DNA from: Anaerolineales bacterium
GTDB taxonomy: Bacteria > Chloroflexota > Anaerolineae > E26-bin7
Assembly: GCA_004377365.1 (NCBI GenBank)
Contig: SOHZ01000288.1
Coordinates: forward strand, 1-49,384
DNA length: 49,384 bases
Reading direction: 5' to 3'
The position numbers and the translations under genes were made by a program. This document shows, piece by piece, positions 19,483 to 26,583 of this stretch (positions within the stretch are counted from its first letter, which is position 1; the number at the start of each line of letters is the position of its first letter). The notes beneath the pieces are model-generated. The model was not told the origin of the DNA. It was given only the letters and a program-made list of their open reading frames with translations, and did no database searches.

Positions 19483-21896
19483 GGGCTCACCACGCGCACC
19501 TTGCTCAAGAGGACCCGGTTGTCACGCAAGCGTCCTCCCTCGTCCAGAACCCCCAATCGTCCTCCCGTAGCGGCCAGGTAGAGCCCTACCTCGATATCGT
19601 AGACGTCGGGCGGTGTGTCAGGTTTGGTGACCAGATCGTAATGGTCCTCAACCATCTGGCCCACCTGCCAGGACGAGGTTGGCGCAACGCCTCCTTGCGG
19701 CTGGCTGTCCACCTGCGCCCAAAGGCGATCCTCCTCACCCAGCACGTGGGTAAAGACGGTGTAGTCTTCTTCCATCTCGCCCAAAGCCCGCCAGTATAAA
19801 GTGAGGTGGATGGTCTCTCCCTGCCGCGCGGTGCGCTTGTCCAGGTTATAGCCTACGAGGGCGACCCGGCCCTCGAAATCGAAATCCACCGGGTTGGGTA
19901 CCGGGCTATCCTCACGAGGCAGGACGGCTACCTGGTGAAAGCGCACGTTGTCGCCCAGGGATTGACGATCCGGCCCCGTGGCCACCAACCGCTCCCCGCT
20001 GGCGAAATCGTAGAGCCCCACCTCGAAGCGGCCCGTGCAAGGTGCGAAAACCGTGGGAGACAATGTCAAGACGTAACGGTCAGCGAAGGCGTCGCCCACT
20101 CGCCACAGGCGGGTCGGGTAGGTCCCCAGACCTGGATAGGTGTCCCGCTGCGCGATGACCAGGTCGTTCTCATCCAACAGGTGCACAAAGACAGTGTAAT
20201 CCCTGTCTATCTCGGCCAACGACTGCCAATAGAGGGTGACCTCCACGCTCTCTCCTGGCTTGATCTCTTCGTTGCCAGCCTCGTAGCCCAGCAGCCTGGC
20301 TTTACCTTCGAAAGTGACATCAAGACGGTCAGGTATCCCTTCGAGTTCGGCCTCTGAGAGCAGGACTGGCTTGGCGTAGGCTGGCGCAATGTAGCGGAAA
20401 GGGGCGATGGCGGCCAGAACAAGCATCAGACCGCCGACGATGCCCAGCAGCCACTTCTCATAACGACGCGGCACCCATTGGCTCCACCCCAGGGCCAGCA
20501 GGACAGAGATGGCCGAGATGGCCGGGAACATGAGCCGGCCCTGGGAGGCTTTGGTGATCGTGGTCCAGCGGATCAGGGCCAGGAAAAGGATGATGGGCCA
20601 GGTCAGGAGGGTGAGGAGGGAGTAACGGGTAGTAAGTGATGAGTCGTCCCTCGAAACCTGAAACGTGAAACGTGTCACCAATGCACGCCCCAGGTCGATC
20701 ATCAGGCCGACAAGGCCTAGGATGGCTAAAGCGTTGAGCACCCAGTATGCTGCTGGCTCCATGGCCACGTTGACCCCGCCGAAGAGCCCCCAGAAAGTCT
20801 TGACGAACCCTTCCCATTCGCCCAGCAGTTGTCGCAGAGTCGGTTGGGGGAGACGGGGTCCGACGATGGCCACGAAGGTGTTCAGGCCCAGTGGGTCGCG
20901 GTAGAGTAACCAGTTCCTCATGTACCACCAACCGGCTATGGCGGAGGAAATAGCCAGGACCGTGACAAAGCTTCCAAAAAACCAAGCAATGCGACGGGAC
21001 ACCGACTCAGCCCGTATTCTCCAGGCTGAGAAGGCCAAGCCCAGGGCTGTCAGAGGAATCAGGCCCAGGGCGCTGGCTTTGGATAAGGCCCCCAGCCCGA
21101 TGACCAGGCCCAACAATGCACAATGACCAAATCCCAAATCCCAAATCCTAAATCCCAATTGGTCATTGGGCATTGGCTCCGAAGGTCTGCTGCGGCGGCT
21201 ATGGAAAGCCGCCCTACTGCGCACCAGACGGATCAGGAGAAGCAAAGTGAGCGAACAAAAGAGAATCGTCAGGTTATCGTTGTTGACAGAGCCGCTGATG
21301 AAAGGGAACATGGGCACAAAGGCGTTGAAAGCGGCCGCGCCAGCGGCCAGCGTTTTCTGTTCCGGAAAAACCTCTAAAGCGATCAGGTAGGTGCAGAGCA
21401 CGGTGCCTGCTCCCATCAGCACCGAAAGGAAGCGCACGATGTGCACCGCCAGGGCCGTGCCCCGATAGGGAAAGCTCTCTCGCTCCGAGTGGACGACCAT
21501 GTTGAGGTTGCCGTCGGCCGTTTCGACGCCGATGTCGGCGTGGGGGTTGAGCCACCGCACCTCCGTCAAGTTGGAGGTGTCAATCCAAAAGGTGGCCAGA
21601 GCCCCCAGGGCGTAGTAGAGGGGGGGCTGGCTGCCCTCCTGCCGCCACGGCTGCTCGATGCGAGGGTCCTGGACTGGCAGTCCTCCGCCGTCGGCCAAGT
21701 GTTGGACGAAAGGATAGTGCCACAGCTCGTCAGACGCCTCAAAGAGGGGCGTGACCACGCTGTAGACCGTGCCCAGAATGATGAAGCTGATCAGGATAAG
21801 AGTGATGGCTCGATGCTGCTGCACGATCTCAACCAGCGATGATAGCTTGTCATGAGCGCAGTCGAATGGCTTGTCATGAGCATGGTCGAATGGCAT
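19479..21896 (-). CDS. GT-C membrane glycosyltransferase-like protein with two tail modules
   Basis: About 805 aa from the ATG at 21896, which has GAGG six bases upstream; the track start at 21923 overlaps the GT4 gene by 50 bases. The N-terminal PFDHAHDKPFDCAHDK is two units of a TGAGC-nnn-TCGAA repeat, so the native start was probably near LSSLVEIVQQHRA. The membrane domain has TPLFEASDELWHYPFV, SQPPLYYALGALATFW and GGWWYMRNWLLYRDPLG-like blocks, as in its two paralogues, but with SDE in place of PDE. Repeats also interrupt cytoplasmic loops (PNDQLGFRIWDLGFGH and RFTFQVSRDDSSLTTRYSLL). Two tail modules lie at about 531-675 and 676-805. Confidence 0.88.
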   Translation of the reverse strand: MPFDHAHDKPFDCAHDKLSSLVEIVQQHRAITLILISFIILGTVYSVVTPLFEASDELWHYPFVQHLADGGGLPVQDPRIEQPWRQEGSQPPLYYALGALATFWIDTSNLTEVRWLNPHADIGVETADGNLNMVVHSERESFPYRGTALAVHIVRFLSVLMGAGTVLCTYLIALEVFPEQKTLAAGAAAFNAFVPMFPFISGSVNNDNLTILFCSLTLLLLIRLVRSRAAFHSRRSRPSEPMPNDQLGFRIWDLGFGHCALLGLVIGLGALSKASALGLIPLTALGLAFSAWRIRAESVSRRIAWFFGSFVTVLAISSAIAGWWYMRNWLLYRDPLGLNTFVAIVGPRLPQPTLRQLLGEWEGFVKTFWGLFGGVNVAMEPAAYWVLNALAILGLVGLMIDLGRALVTRFTFQVSRDDSSLTTRYSLLTLLTWPIILFLALIRWTTITKASQGRLMFPAISAISVLLALGWSQWVPRRYEKWLLGIVGGLMLVLAAIAPFRYIAPAYAKPVLLSEAELEGIPDRLDVTFEGKARLLGYEAGNEEIKPGESVEVTLYWQSLAEIDRDYTVFVHLLDENDLVIAQRDTYPGLGTYPTRLWRVGDAFADRYVLTLSPTVFAPCTGRFEVGLYDFASGERLVATGPDRQSLGDNVRFHQVAVLPREDSPVPNPVDFDFEGRVALVGYNLDKRTARQGETIHLTLYWRALGEMEEDYTVFTHVLGEEDRLWAQVDSQPQGGVAPTSSWQVGQMVEDHYDLVTKPDTPPDVYDIEVGLYLAATGGRLGVLDEGGRLRDNRVLLSKVRVVSP
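21122..21165. repeat. AAATCCCAAATCC-type repeat in a GT gene
   Basis: Tandem AAATCCCAAATCCCAAATCC units are read as GFRIWDLGFGH in a loop; related units occur at 8336-8358 and 8887-8928, and a GTGATTYGTGA form at 6305-6342. Confidence 0.65.
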
Positions 21897-23082
21897 GGTA
21901 AACCTCAAGGGTCTTCTCCGCAATGCTATCCCATCCGAAGGCTTTGGATAGCTCTTTCGCTCCTTGTCCTAGCTTCTGTCGCAGCTCAGGAGTATCGGCC
22001 AGACGAGCGATGGCCTCCGCCAGGGCCTCTGCGTCGTCCGGCGGCACCAGCAGCACATTCTCCCCGTCTCGCAAACGAGGCAGGTGGGCAGCGGATTCCA
22101 AATCCGCCGCGAGCGGGCCTGCCGAGGTGGTGACGATGGGCAGGCCGTGGATCAGGGCGGCCATAAAGCTCCCCCGCCGGAAGGAGGCCCCATCGCGGTA
22201 GGGCAGCACACAGATGTCCGAGGCCAGCAGGTTGGCCGACACCTCCTCCTGGGAGGTATAGCCCGTCCACATCACCCGTTCCGACAGGCCCAGTTCGTCA
22301 ATCAGGGCCTCGACCCGCTGGGCGTAGGCCACGTTGGTGGGGTCGCTGGAGCCCCATCTGCCGCCAACCATCAGCAGGCGAGCGCGGTAGCCTTTTTTCA
22401 TCACCTTGTCCAGAGCCCGCATCAAGGTCTCGCCGCCTTTGCTCTCATTGAGAAAGCCAAAGTAGGAGAGCAGAATGTCCTCCGGTCCCATACCCCAACG
22501 GGCGCGCCAGGCGTCGCGATCATACTTGGCGGGCGGTGCTGGCTCGATGTTGCTGCCGATGGGGATAAGGTAAGGGGCAGGAGATAGTGGATAAGGGGCC
22601 AGGGTTTCCAGATCCTCCTCGTTGGTGACGATGACGGCGTCGCTCCAGCGGGCCAGGGCCAGGACGACCCACCAGCGGATGCGACCCGCTTTGGGGAACA
22701 GGTAAGGCACTTTCAGGTCGTGGAAAGTGACCACGACCCTGGGGCGCTGTTTCCGTGCTCGCAACCGCAGCGGCAGAAAGTTGATGGCCGGGTGCATCCC
22801 GTAGGCGGCAGCCTGGTACTGGATGTTGAGGACATCGGCTTCCAGTTCCTCCGCTATGCGCATGATGGTCCGCCAACTGTTCCATCCCCAACGCTCCAGG
22901 CGTGGCTCGACCCGCAGCCCGTCTTCGTTGCGGTGTGGCCCGGCTGCCGTTGAGGTCAGCACCGTCACTGCTGCCCCCAGATAGCGCAAGGCCCACCCCA
23001 CCTCGTAAGTGAAATCGCCGACGCCTCCCTGCATCGGCCTGAATTCGCCGCTGATCAAACAGACTTTCATCTCTCCCACCAC
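21874..23082 (-). CDS. GT4-family glycosyltransferase
   Basis: 402 aa, GT-B fold. The GTG start has AAGGA six bases upstream; an ATG four codons in (23070) is the alternative. The N-terminal Rossmann domain has the GT4 acceptor-side pattern (LISGEFRPMQGGVGDFTYEVGWAL). The C-terminal domain has the donor block (ILLSYFGFLNESKGGETLMRAL, LPYRDGASFRRGSF and then PIVTTSAG, the E-x7-E region region). A soluble cytoplasmic enzyme using a nucleotide sugar. It is the first gene of the operon that continues to 10206. LAPYPLSPAPYLIPIG near residue 170 looks like a short in-frame repeat in a surface loop. Confidence 0.9.
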   Translation of the reverse strand: MVGEMKVCLISGEFRPMQGGVGDFTYEVGWALRYLGAAVTVLTSTAAGPHRNEDGLRVEPRLERWGWNSWRTIMRIAEELEADVLNIQYQAAAYGMHPAINFLPLRLRARKQRPRVVVTFHDLKVPYLFPKAGRIRWWVVLALARWSDAVIVTNEEDLETLAPYPLSPAPYLIPIGSNIEPAPPAKYDRDAWRARWGMGPEDILLSYFGFLNESKGGETLMRALDKVMKKGYRARLLMVGGRWGSSDPTNVAYAQRVEALIDELGLSERVMWTGYTSQEEVSANLLASDICVLPYRDGASFRRGSFMAALIHGLPIVTTSAGPLAADLESAAHLPRLRDGENVLLVPPDDAEALAEAIARLADTPELRQKLGQGAKELSKAFGWDSIAEKTLEVYHAIRPCS

Positions 23083-23213
23083 TTGGAATCCTTCCGCAAA
23101 ACGAAAGGCTGGCGGCGTGCACTCCCTACAAGCCGACCTCGTTTGGTCGCTCGACGCCTTCCGCGAGACCAGACGGTGCTGTCAGCCAGAGCCGTGTATT
23201 TGCAGACCCCGTT

Positions 23214-23570
23214 CTACTCAAGTTCACGCGGTTCTAGTAGAAGCCCGATCCCATCAAGAATCTCGTGCACTCGCCTACTCGAGAGTGTCCCGATCTTTTC
23301 GCCCAATTGGCTCTTATCCACCGTGAAAATCTGAGATACGTTGACGACACTCTGTTTCGGCAGATTGGCCTCTTTTGGTTCAAGGAGGACATTTCCTGGA
23401 GCAGCGGCACGTTTGAGGTTGGAGGTTAGCGCGCAAACGACGACCGTGTTGATACGACTGCGGTTGAACACGTTGTTCTGGACGACCACGTGGGGATGTC
23501 GGTATCCGGGTTCCGAGCCCGAGGGTTCGTCCAGGTCAATCCAGAAGATGTCGCCCTGGTTGATCACCAT
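23214..23570 (-). CDS. mazF: MazF/PemK-family endoribonuclease toxin
   Basis: 118 aa, full length for the family. GDIFWIDLDEPSGSEPGYRHPHVVVQNNVFN is the conserved N-terminal block with the catalytic-site Arg (GYRHP), and VVVCALTSN is the second block. MazF toxins cut mRNA (sometimes tRNA or rRNA) at short motifs. It overlaps the end of the antitoxin gene by 7 bases and is the second gene of the pair. The pair starts the defence island on the side of the glycosyltransferase operon. Confidence 0.93.
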   Translation of the reverse strand: MVINQGDIFWIDLDEPSGSEPGYRHPHVVVQNNVFNRSRINTVVVCALTSNLKRAAAPGNVLLEPKEANLPKQSVVNVSQIFTVDKSQLGEKIGTLSSRRVHEILDGIGLLLEPRELE

Positions 23571-23818
23571 TCGCCTTCTACAATCTGCCGATGCTGGCGA
23601 CGCATCCTACGCCGCAGAACTTGCTCCGATGGATCGGGAGCATCGTCGTAAGCGGCGTTGATCCGTTCCAAAAGTTGCTGGCTTTGATGGCGCTGGAAAA
23701 ATTCTTCCAGGGCCAGCACGAATAGGCGGCTGCGTGAGATTTTCATTTCGCTAGCCAGGGTTTCGACTTGCTCAAAGAGGTCTTCTCGAAGAGAGATCGC
23801 TGTTTTGATATGGGCCAT
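23564..23818 (-). CDS. mazE: MazE-like ribbon-helix-helix antitoxin
   Basis: 84 aa. The N-terminus (IKTAISLREDLFEQVETLASEMKISRSRLFVLAL) is a ribbon-helix-helix DNA-binding domain; the charged C-terminus would wrap the toxin. It is the first gene of the pair. A consensus promoter with an inverted repeat over the -10 box lies just upstream, which fits autoregulation by antitoxin and complex. Confidence 0.9.
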   Translation of the reverse strand: MAHIKTAISLREDLFEQVETLASEMKISRSRLFVLALEEFFQRHQSQQLLERINAAYDDAPDPSEQVLRRRMRRQHRQIVEGEW

Positions 23819-23820
23819 TT

Positions 23821-23872
23821 GTTATACCATCCTTTCTACCGACAGTATAACCAATTTGCACGCCAATGTCAA
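23821..23872 (-). promoter_or_regulatory. mazEF promoter with likely operator
   Basis: On the minus strand: TTGACA (23867-23872), 17 bases, TATACT (23844-23849). GTTATAC at 23821-23827 and GTATAAC at 23845-23851 form a 7-bp inverted repeat that covers the -10 box. RHH antitoxins bind such repeats, so this is the probable operator. Confidence 0.75.
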
Positions 23873-23888
23873 GGCCGCAACATAAGAG

Positions 23889-24393
23889 TCACTCACTGGC
23901 TACAACCACTACCCCGACGAGTCCAGCACCAGAGTGGACGGACAGACCCGGCGTGAGCTCGGCCGTGAGCACGTCGTCAGGGCATGGCAGGCTGGCGCGC
24001 ACCTGCTCCTCTTGAACGCGGAATTTCGGAACTCGCGGAACACGCGGAAACCATCCGCGCTCTCCGTCCCTCCGCGCTTCCGCGACCCTCATGGCCAGGT
24101 ATTTGAGCGTGGACAGGGCAGCGTAAAGGTACGTGCGCTCGCCCACTGCAACGGCGTGGGCGACGATCTCGTCCCTGGACGCGCCTGTCTGGGCGGCCTC
24201 TGCCGCGGCCAGCACCATGAACCCCTGGCTCATGGAGAGGCTGCGCGAGTCCACCACCGTAAGGTCTCCTGCCCAAAGTGGACGGCGATGGGCACCTGCC
24301 GCCTGTGCCGCAACAGTGGCGGATGCCGTAGCGAGCGGCAACCTCGGCCGGCAGGCTGGAATCGGTGTCGGTGATAATGGCAATGGATGACAT
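23889..24393 (-). pseudogene. degV-family gene remnant, frameshifted and repeat-interrupted
   Basis: Three frames are needed to read it. It starts with an ATG (24393) after a GGGAGGAG site and reads SSIAIITDTDSSLPAEVAARYGI, the DegV N-terminus. The second stretch is QVPIAVHFGQETLR in another frame. Then comes LTVVDSRSLSMSQGFMVLAAAEAA through to TLKYLAM, with roughly 60 residues missing before it. At LAM the gene is broken by a GC-rich repeat (about 24009-24093), and only the last 30 residues (LTAELTPGLSVHSGAGLVGVVVV) follow. DegV proteins bind fatty acids (FakB-like) and are about 280 aa; here about 160 remain. The track ORFs at 23889, 23977 and 23934 are pieces or shadows of this. Confidence 0.82.
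24009..24093. repeat. Island repeat copy A (X-Y order), inside the degV relic
   Basis: An X half (GGAATTTCGGAACTCGCGG and on) is followed by a Y half (TCCGCGCTTCCGCGACCCTC). Read on the minus strand it gives FPRVPRVPKFR-like peptide. It shares both halves with three other copies at 24399, 25281 and 26388. Confidence 0.75.
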
Positions 24394-24398
24394 AGCTC

Positions 24399-24464
24399 CT
24401 CCCTTTGAACGCGGAATTTCGGAGGGCGCGGAATATGCGGAAATCCCTTCCGCGCCCTTCGCTC
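24399..24464. repeat. Island repeat copy B, next to the degV relic start
   Basis: Contains TTTGAACGCGGAATTTCGG and a shortened Y-like end. It abuts the Shine-Dalgarno of the degV relic: on the minus strand the repeat edge runs CGCGTTCAAAGGGAGGAG into the start. Confidence 0.7.
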
Positions 24465-24557
24465 TACTCAGTTGCAATCGTTCAACTCGGCCTCTCACAG
24501 CAGCGACTTTCGCCAGTCCCTGTGAGGTCATTGGCTTGCTTTGGAATGGTTGTGGCT

Positions 24558-24779
24558 TCAGGCTTCAGCACGGGCAAGCTGTGCCAGGCGCTCTGGGCCA
24601 ATGGTTGCACGTAGAAAGCGTGAAGCGTTCAGGATCTCCACGCCGAGCAGTTGCCCTTCCTCGTCTAGCTCTACATTGACCCCTTCGGCCACCTCCACAA
24701 ATCTCTCTTCCTCTCCGTCCCGCACCAGAAAATAGAGTATATCGCTTTGTGGGTCGTAGTGAACTGCTGGTCTATTCAT
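24558..24779 (-). CDS. DUF2283 domain protein
   Basis: 73 aa. VHYDPQSDILYFLV, followed by a VELDEEGQLLGVEILNAS block, is the DUF2283 signature. GGAGG stands seven bases before the ATG. It overlaps the end of the DUF4258-like gene by 8 bases, so the two are co-translated. DUF2283 proteins are commonly encoded beside small toxin-like proteins and are presumed antitoxin-like partners; this is inferred from context. Confidence 0.88.
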   Translation of the reverse strand: MNRPAVHYDPQSDILYFLVRDGEEERFVEVAEGVNVELDEEGQLLGVEILNASRFLRATIGPERLAQLARAEA

Positions 24780-25053
24780 GGGTCCACCTCCCTGCGAGCA
24801 CTCGCTCGCTGATCTGACGGCTTTCGATAGGATGGATAGTCACAATCTCCACACGGTCAGGAAACTCGTCGTAGGCGATCATCATCTTTCTGCGGCGACG
24901 ATGGTAGATCACAGACATTACAGCGACATGACGAAAAGTGGCGTGATTGTAATAGCGTTCCTGTGCCTCGCGGTAAATGCGTTCGGGCATCCTCTCAGGA
25001 ATCCGTCTCGCTCGCAAACGAAGTTTGAGATGGTCAGTGTAGACGACGCGCAC
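24772..25053 (-). CDS. DUF4258-like small basic protein, putative toxin
   Basis: 93 aa from a GTG at 25053 that has GGAGG six bases upstream; the track's ATG at 25077 has none. It is basic and has YTDHLKLRLRARRIPERM and a RKMMIAYDEFPDRVEIVTIHP strand pair, similar to the DUF4258/RelE-like fold (DH at the start, paired strands at the end). It overlaps the antitoxin-like gene before it by 20 bases and the DUF2283 gene after it by 8. The fold assignment is moderate; toxicity is inferred from context. Confidence 0.75.
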   Translation of the reverse strand: MRVVYTDHLKLRLRARRIPERMPERIYREAQERYYNHATFRHVAVMSVIYHRRRRKMMIAYDEFPDRVEIVTIHPIESRQISERVLAGRWTHE

Positions 25054-25273
25054 ACCTCTCCTCCAGCATGTCTGCATGTCTGGCGTGTGCCAGCGAAGCC
25101 TGCATCAGGTCATGCAAGTCTTCCTCGCTCCAGGCATCGCTCACGTCCACGGCTGTGCGTTGGCCGTAGCGCTCTTGCAAAAAGGTGATAAAGTCATACA
25201 CCTCGGCCACCTTTTCGGGGGGCAGGGTAAACAATGCCTGCAGGATTTCTCTGGCTTGTGTGCGCGTCATCAT
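25034..25273 (-). CDS. DUF2281/VapB-like small protein, putative antitoxin
   Basis: 79 aa from the ATG at 25273 (AAGGAGG eight bases upstream). The track's longer ORF to 25360 reads into the repeat. The protein is helical (REILQALFTLPPEKVAEVYDFITFLQERYG), like DUF2281 and VapB-type antitoxins, with an acidic C-terminus. It is the first gene of a three-gene overlapping set. Confidence 0.75.
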   Translation of the reverse strand: MMTRTQAREILQALFTLPPEKVAEVYDFITFLQERYGQRTAVDVSDAWSEEDLHDLMQASLAHARHADMLEERCARRLH

Positions 25274-25280
25274 CGGCGTT

Positions 25281-25355
25281 CCTCCTTTTGAACGCGGAAG
25301 CTCGGAACTCGCGGAATACGCGGAAACCATCCGCGCCCTCGCCCCTCCATGCTTT
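25281..25355. repeat. Island repeat copy C, abutting a Shine-Dalgarno
   Basis: TTTTGAACGCGGAAGCTCGG with a following ACGCGGAAACCATCCGCGC. It ends at the AAGGAGG of the gene starting at 25273, in the same arrangement as copy B beside degV. Confidence 0.72.
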
Positions 25356-25375
25356 GGCATCTTTTGCTTTCACCA

Positions 25376-26362
25376 TCAGAGAATCCGCATATCAGCGAGG
25401 TCTCCACAAGCCTCAGGGATTGGCCCGTGCAAAATTACGTCGGTTGCATCAACCCATCTTCCGAGACGCTCAGCAATCGGCTCAGGGTGGGGAGCGAAAA
25501 CGTGCACCAATGGCCGATTTACTCCTGATTTCTTGAGCAGGCGGCCAATCTCAACATCATAGTCTGGAATGCTATAGCCAACAATCAACCATGTTGTTGC
25601 CGCTTTGAGTTTTTCCAATGCTAACTCCCAGATAGGCTTCAGCCATTCGGGAGTCTCTTTCCCTTGAATCGGTGGGATCATAGCGGCATCACCTCGGAAA
25701 GCTGGACGGCAGTCACCATATTTCACCAGAGAGGTTTTCTCAACCGCCCAAGAAATTGAACCGTGAAGTTTCAGCAATGCAACCGAGCCCGAGATTTCGG
25801 GATTTCGTCGGTATTCTGAACGGGGGTGGCCAGTAACACCGGCAAGCAATTCCTTACCAGAGCCGTAATGAAATCCAGGTCTGAGCCGCCGAGGGGTGGG
25901 TCTAGGCCTGAGACCTCGTTCAACCCAAATATCCCAGTTCGTCGTTACGACAGTAAGAGGGTATTCTAGCCCAAGCCTTTGGAAGAGTGCATCCCACCAC
26001 AGTTCGTGTGGGAAGGGTATCTGGGCTTCAAAGATGTTATCACTCGAACGGCTAGATTTGGAGTCATGCTTGTACCACCGTGCGAAATCTTGAGCCAACC
26101 GCATTGCCAGAAATTGCACTATGTCTTGCCAAAGCTTCAAACCGCTGAACTCATTACGATGACGGTACACCTCCGTGACAAATGCCTCGGGGCCGCCATC
26201 ATGTTCTCGGCTCCAGCGGTCCCAGGCAACAAGCACACGCTCAATCAAGCGATTTCGCCATTGAGCCCCGCCGAAGGGCTCGATGTCAAACAGTTCTGCC
26301 GCGAGAGGCGATCCTGCGGTCTTCGAAAAACCAGCACCAAGAATCAAGGCCATGCTTGACAT
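25376..26362 (-). CDS. SIR2-like NAD-binding protein (candidate defence effector)
   Basis: 328 aa from the ATG at 26362 (AGAGGA seven bases upstream); the track begins at a TTG (26380). It has the order of sirtuin NAD-site motifs: LILGAGFS (6-13), VVTTNWD (139-144, with the conserved Asn), LLKLHGS (196-202, with the catalytic-type His) and IVGYSIPDYD (261-269). Defence-type SIR2 proteins, alone or beside NLR-like partners, usually degrade NAD+ when activated. It has no zinc-binding Cys set, unlike protein deacetylases. It is co-oriented with the NLR-like gene, 220 bases downstream of it, with a repeat and a gene fragment in between. NADase activity is inferred. Confidence 0.85.
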   Translation of the reverse strand: MSSMALILGAGFSKTAGSPLAAELFDIEPFGGAQWRNRLIERVLVAWDRWSREHDGGPEAFVTEVYRHRNEFSGLKLWQDIVQFLAMRLAQDFARWYKHDSKSSRSSDNIFEAQIPFPHELWWDALFQRLGLEYPLTVVTTNWDIWVERGLRPRPTPRRLRPGFHYGSGKELLAGVTGHPRSEYRRNPEISGSVALLKLHGSISWAVEKTSLVKYGDCRPAFRGDAAMIPPIQGKETPEWLKPIWELALEKLKAATTWLIVGYSIPDYDVEIGRLLKKSGVNRPLVHVFAPHPEPIAERLGRWVDATDVILHGPIPEACGDLADMRIL

Positions 26363-26387
26363 ACGAGATTCCTCTCCCAATCTACCC

Positions 26388-26470
26388 GCGCCTTCCGCCT
26401 CTCCGTGCTTCCGCGACCCTCATGGACGGAATCTCGGAACTCGCGGAACTCGCGGAAACCCCTCCCCCCC
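26388..26470. repeat. Island repeat copy D (Y-X order)
   Basis: Here the Y half (TTCCGCGACCCTCATGGACG) comes first and the X half (CTCGGAACTCGCGGAACTCG) second, the reverse of copy A. It sits between the SIR2-like and NLR-like genes. Confidence 0.72.
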
Positions 26471-26569
26471 GGCCTCATGGACGTCCAGCAAGTGATCATA
26501 ATCAGGATTGGCCTTGGCCAACTCCCGCTCCCGATGAGCGATGCGCAAAGCGGCTTCCTTATCGGACAA
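26419..26569 (-). pseudogene. Short gene fragment fused to the repeat, between NLR and SIR2 genes
   Basis: Too short for the ORF track. From a TTG (26569) with GAGG six bases upstream it reads LSDKEAALRIAHRERELAKA, then NPDYDHLLDVHEAGG, a typical charged helical protein sequence. It runs straight into repeat-coded FPRVPRVPRFRP and a stop. It looks like the first 30 or so residues of a gene cut by the repeat; the family is not recognised. Confidence 0.45.
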
Positions 26570-26583
26570 CGATTACCTCGCCC

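Noticed and set aside
24009-26470. Possible CRISPR array from the regularly similar repeats
   Set aside because: Only four copies, unequal spacing of 300-1000 bases, genes between them and different internal order; not a CRISPR array.
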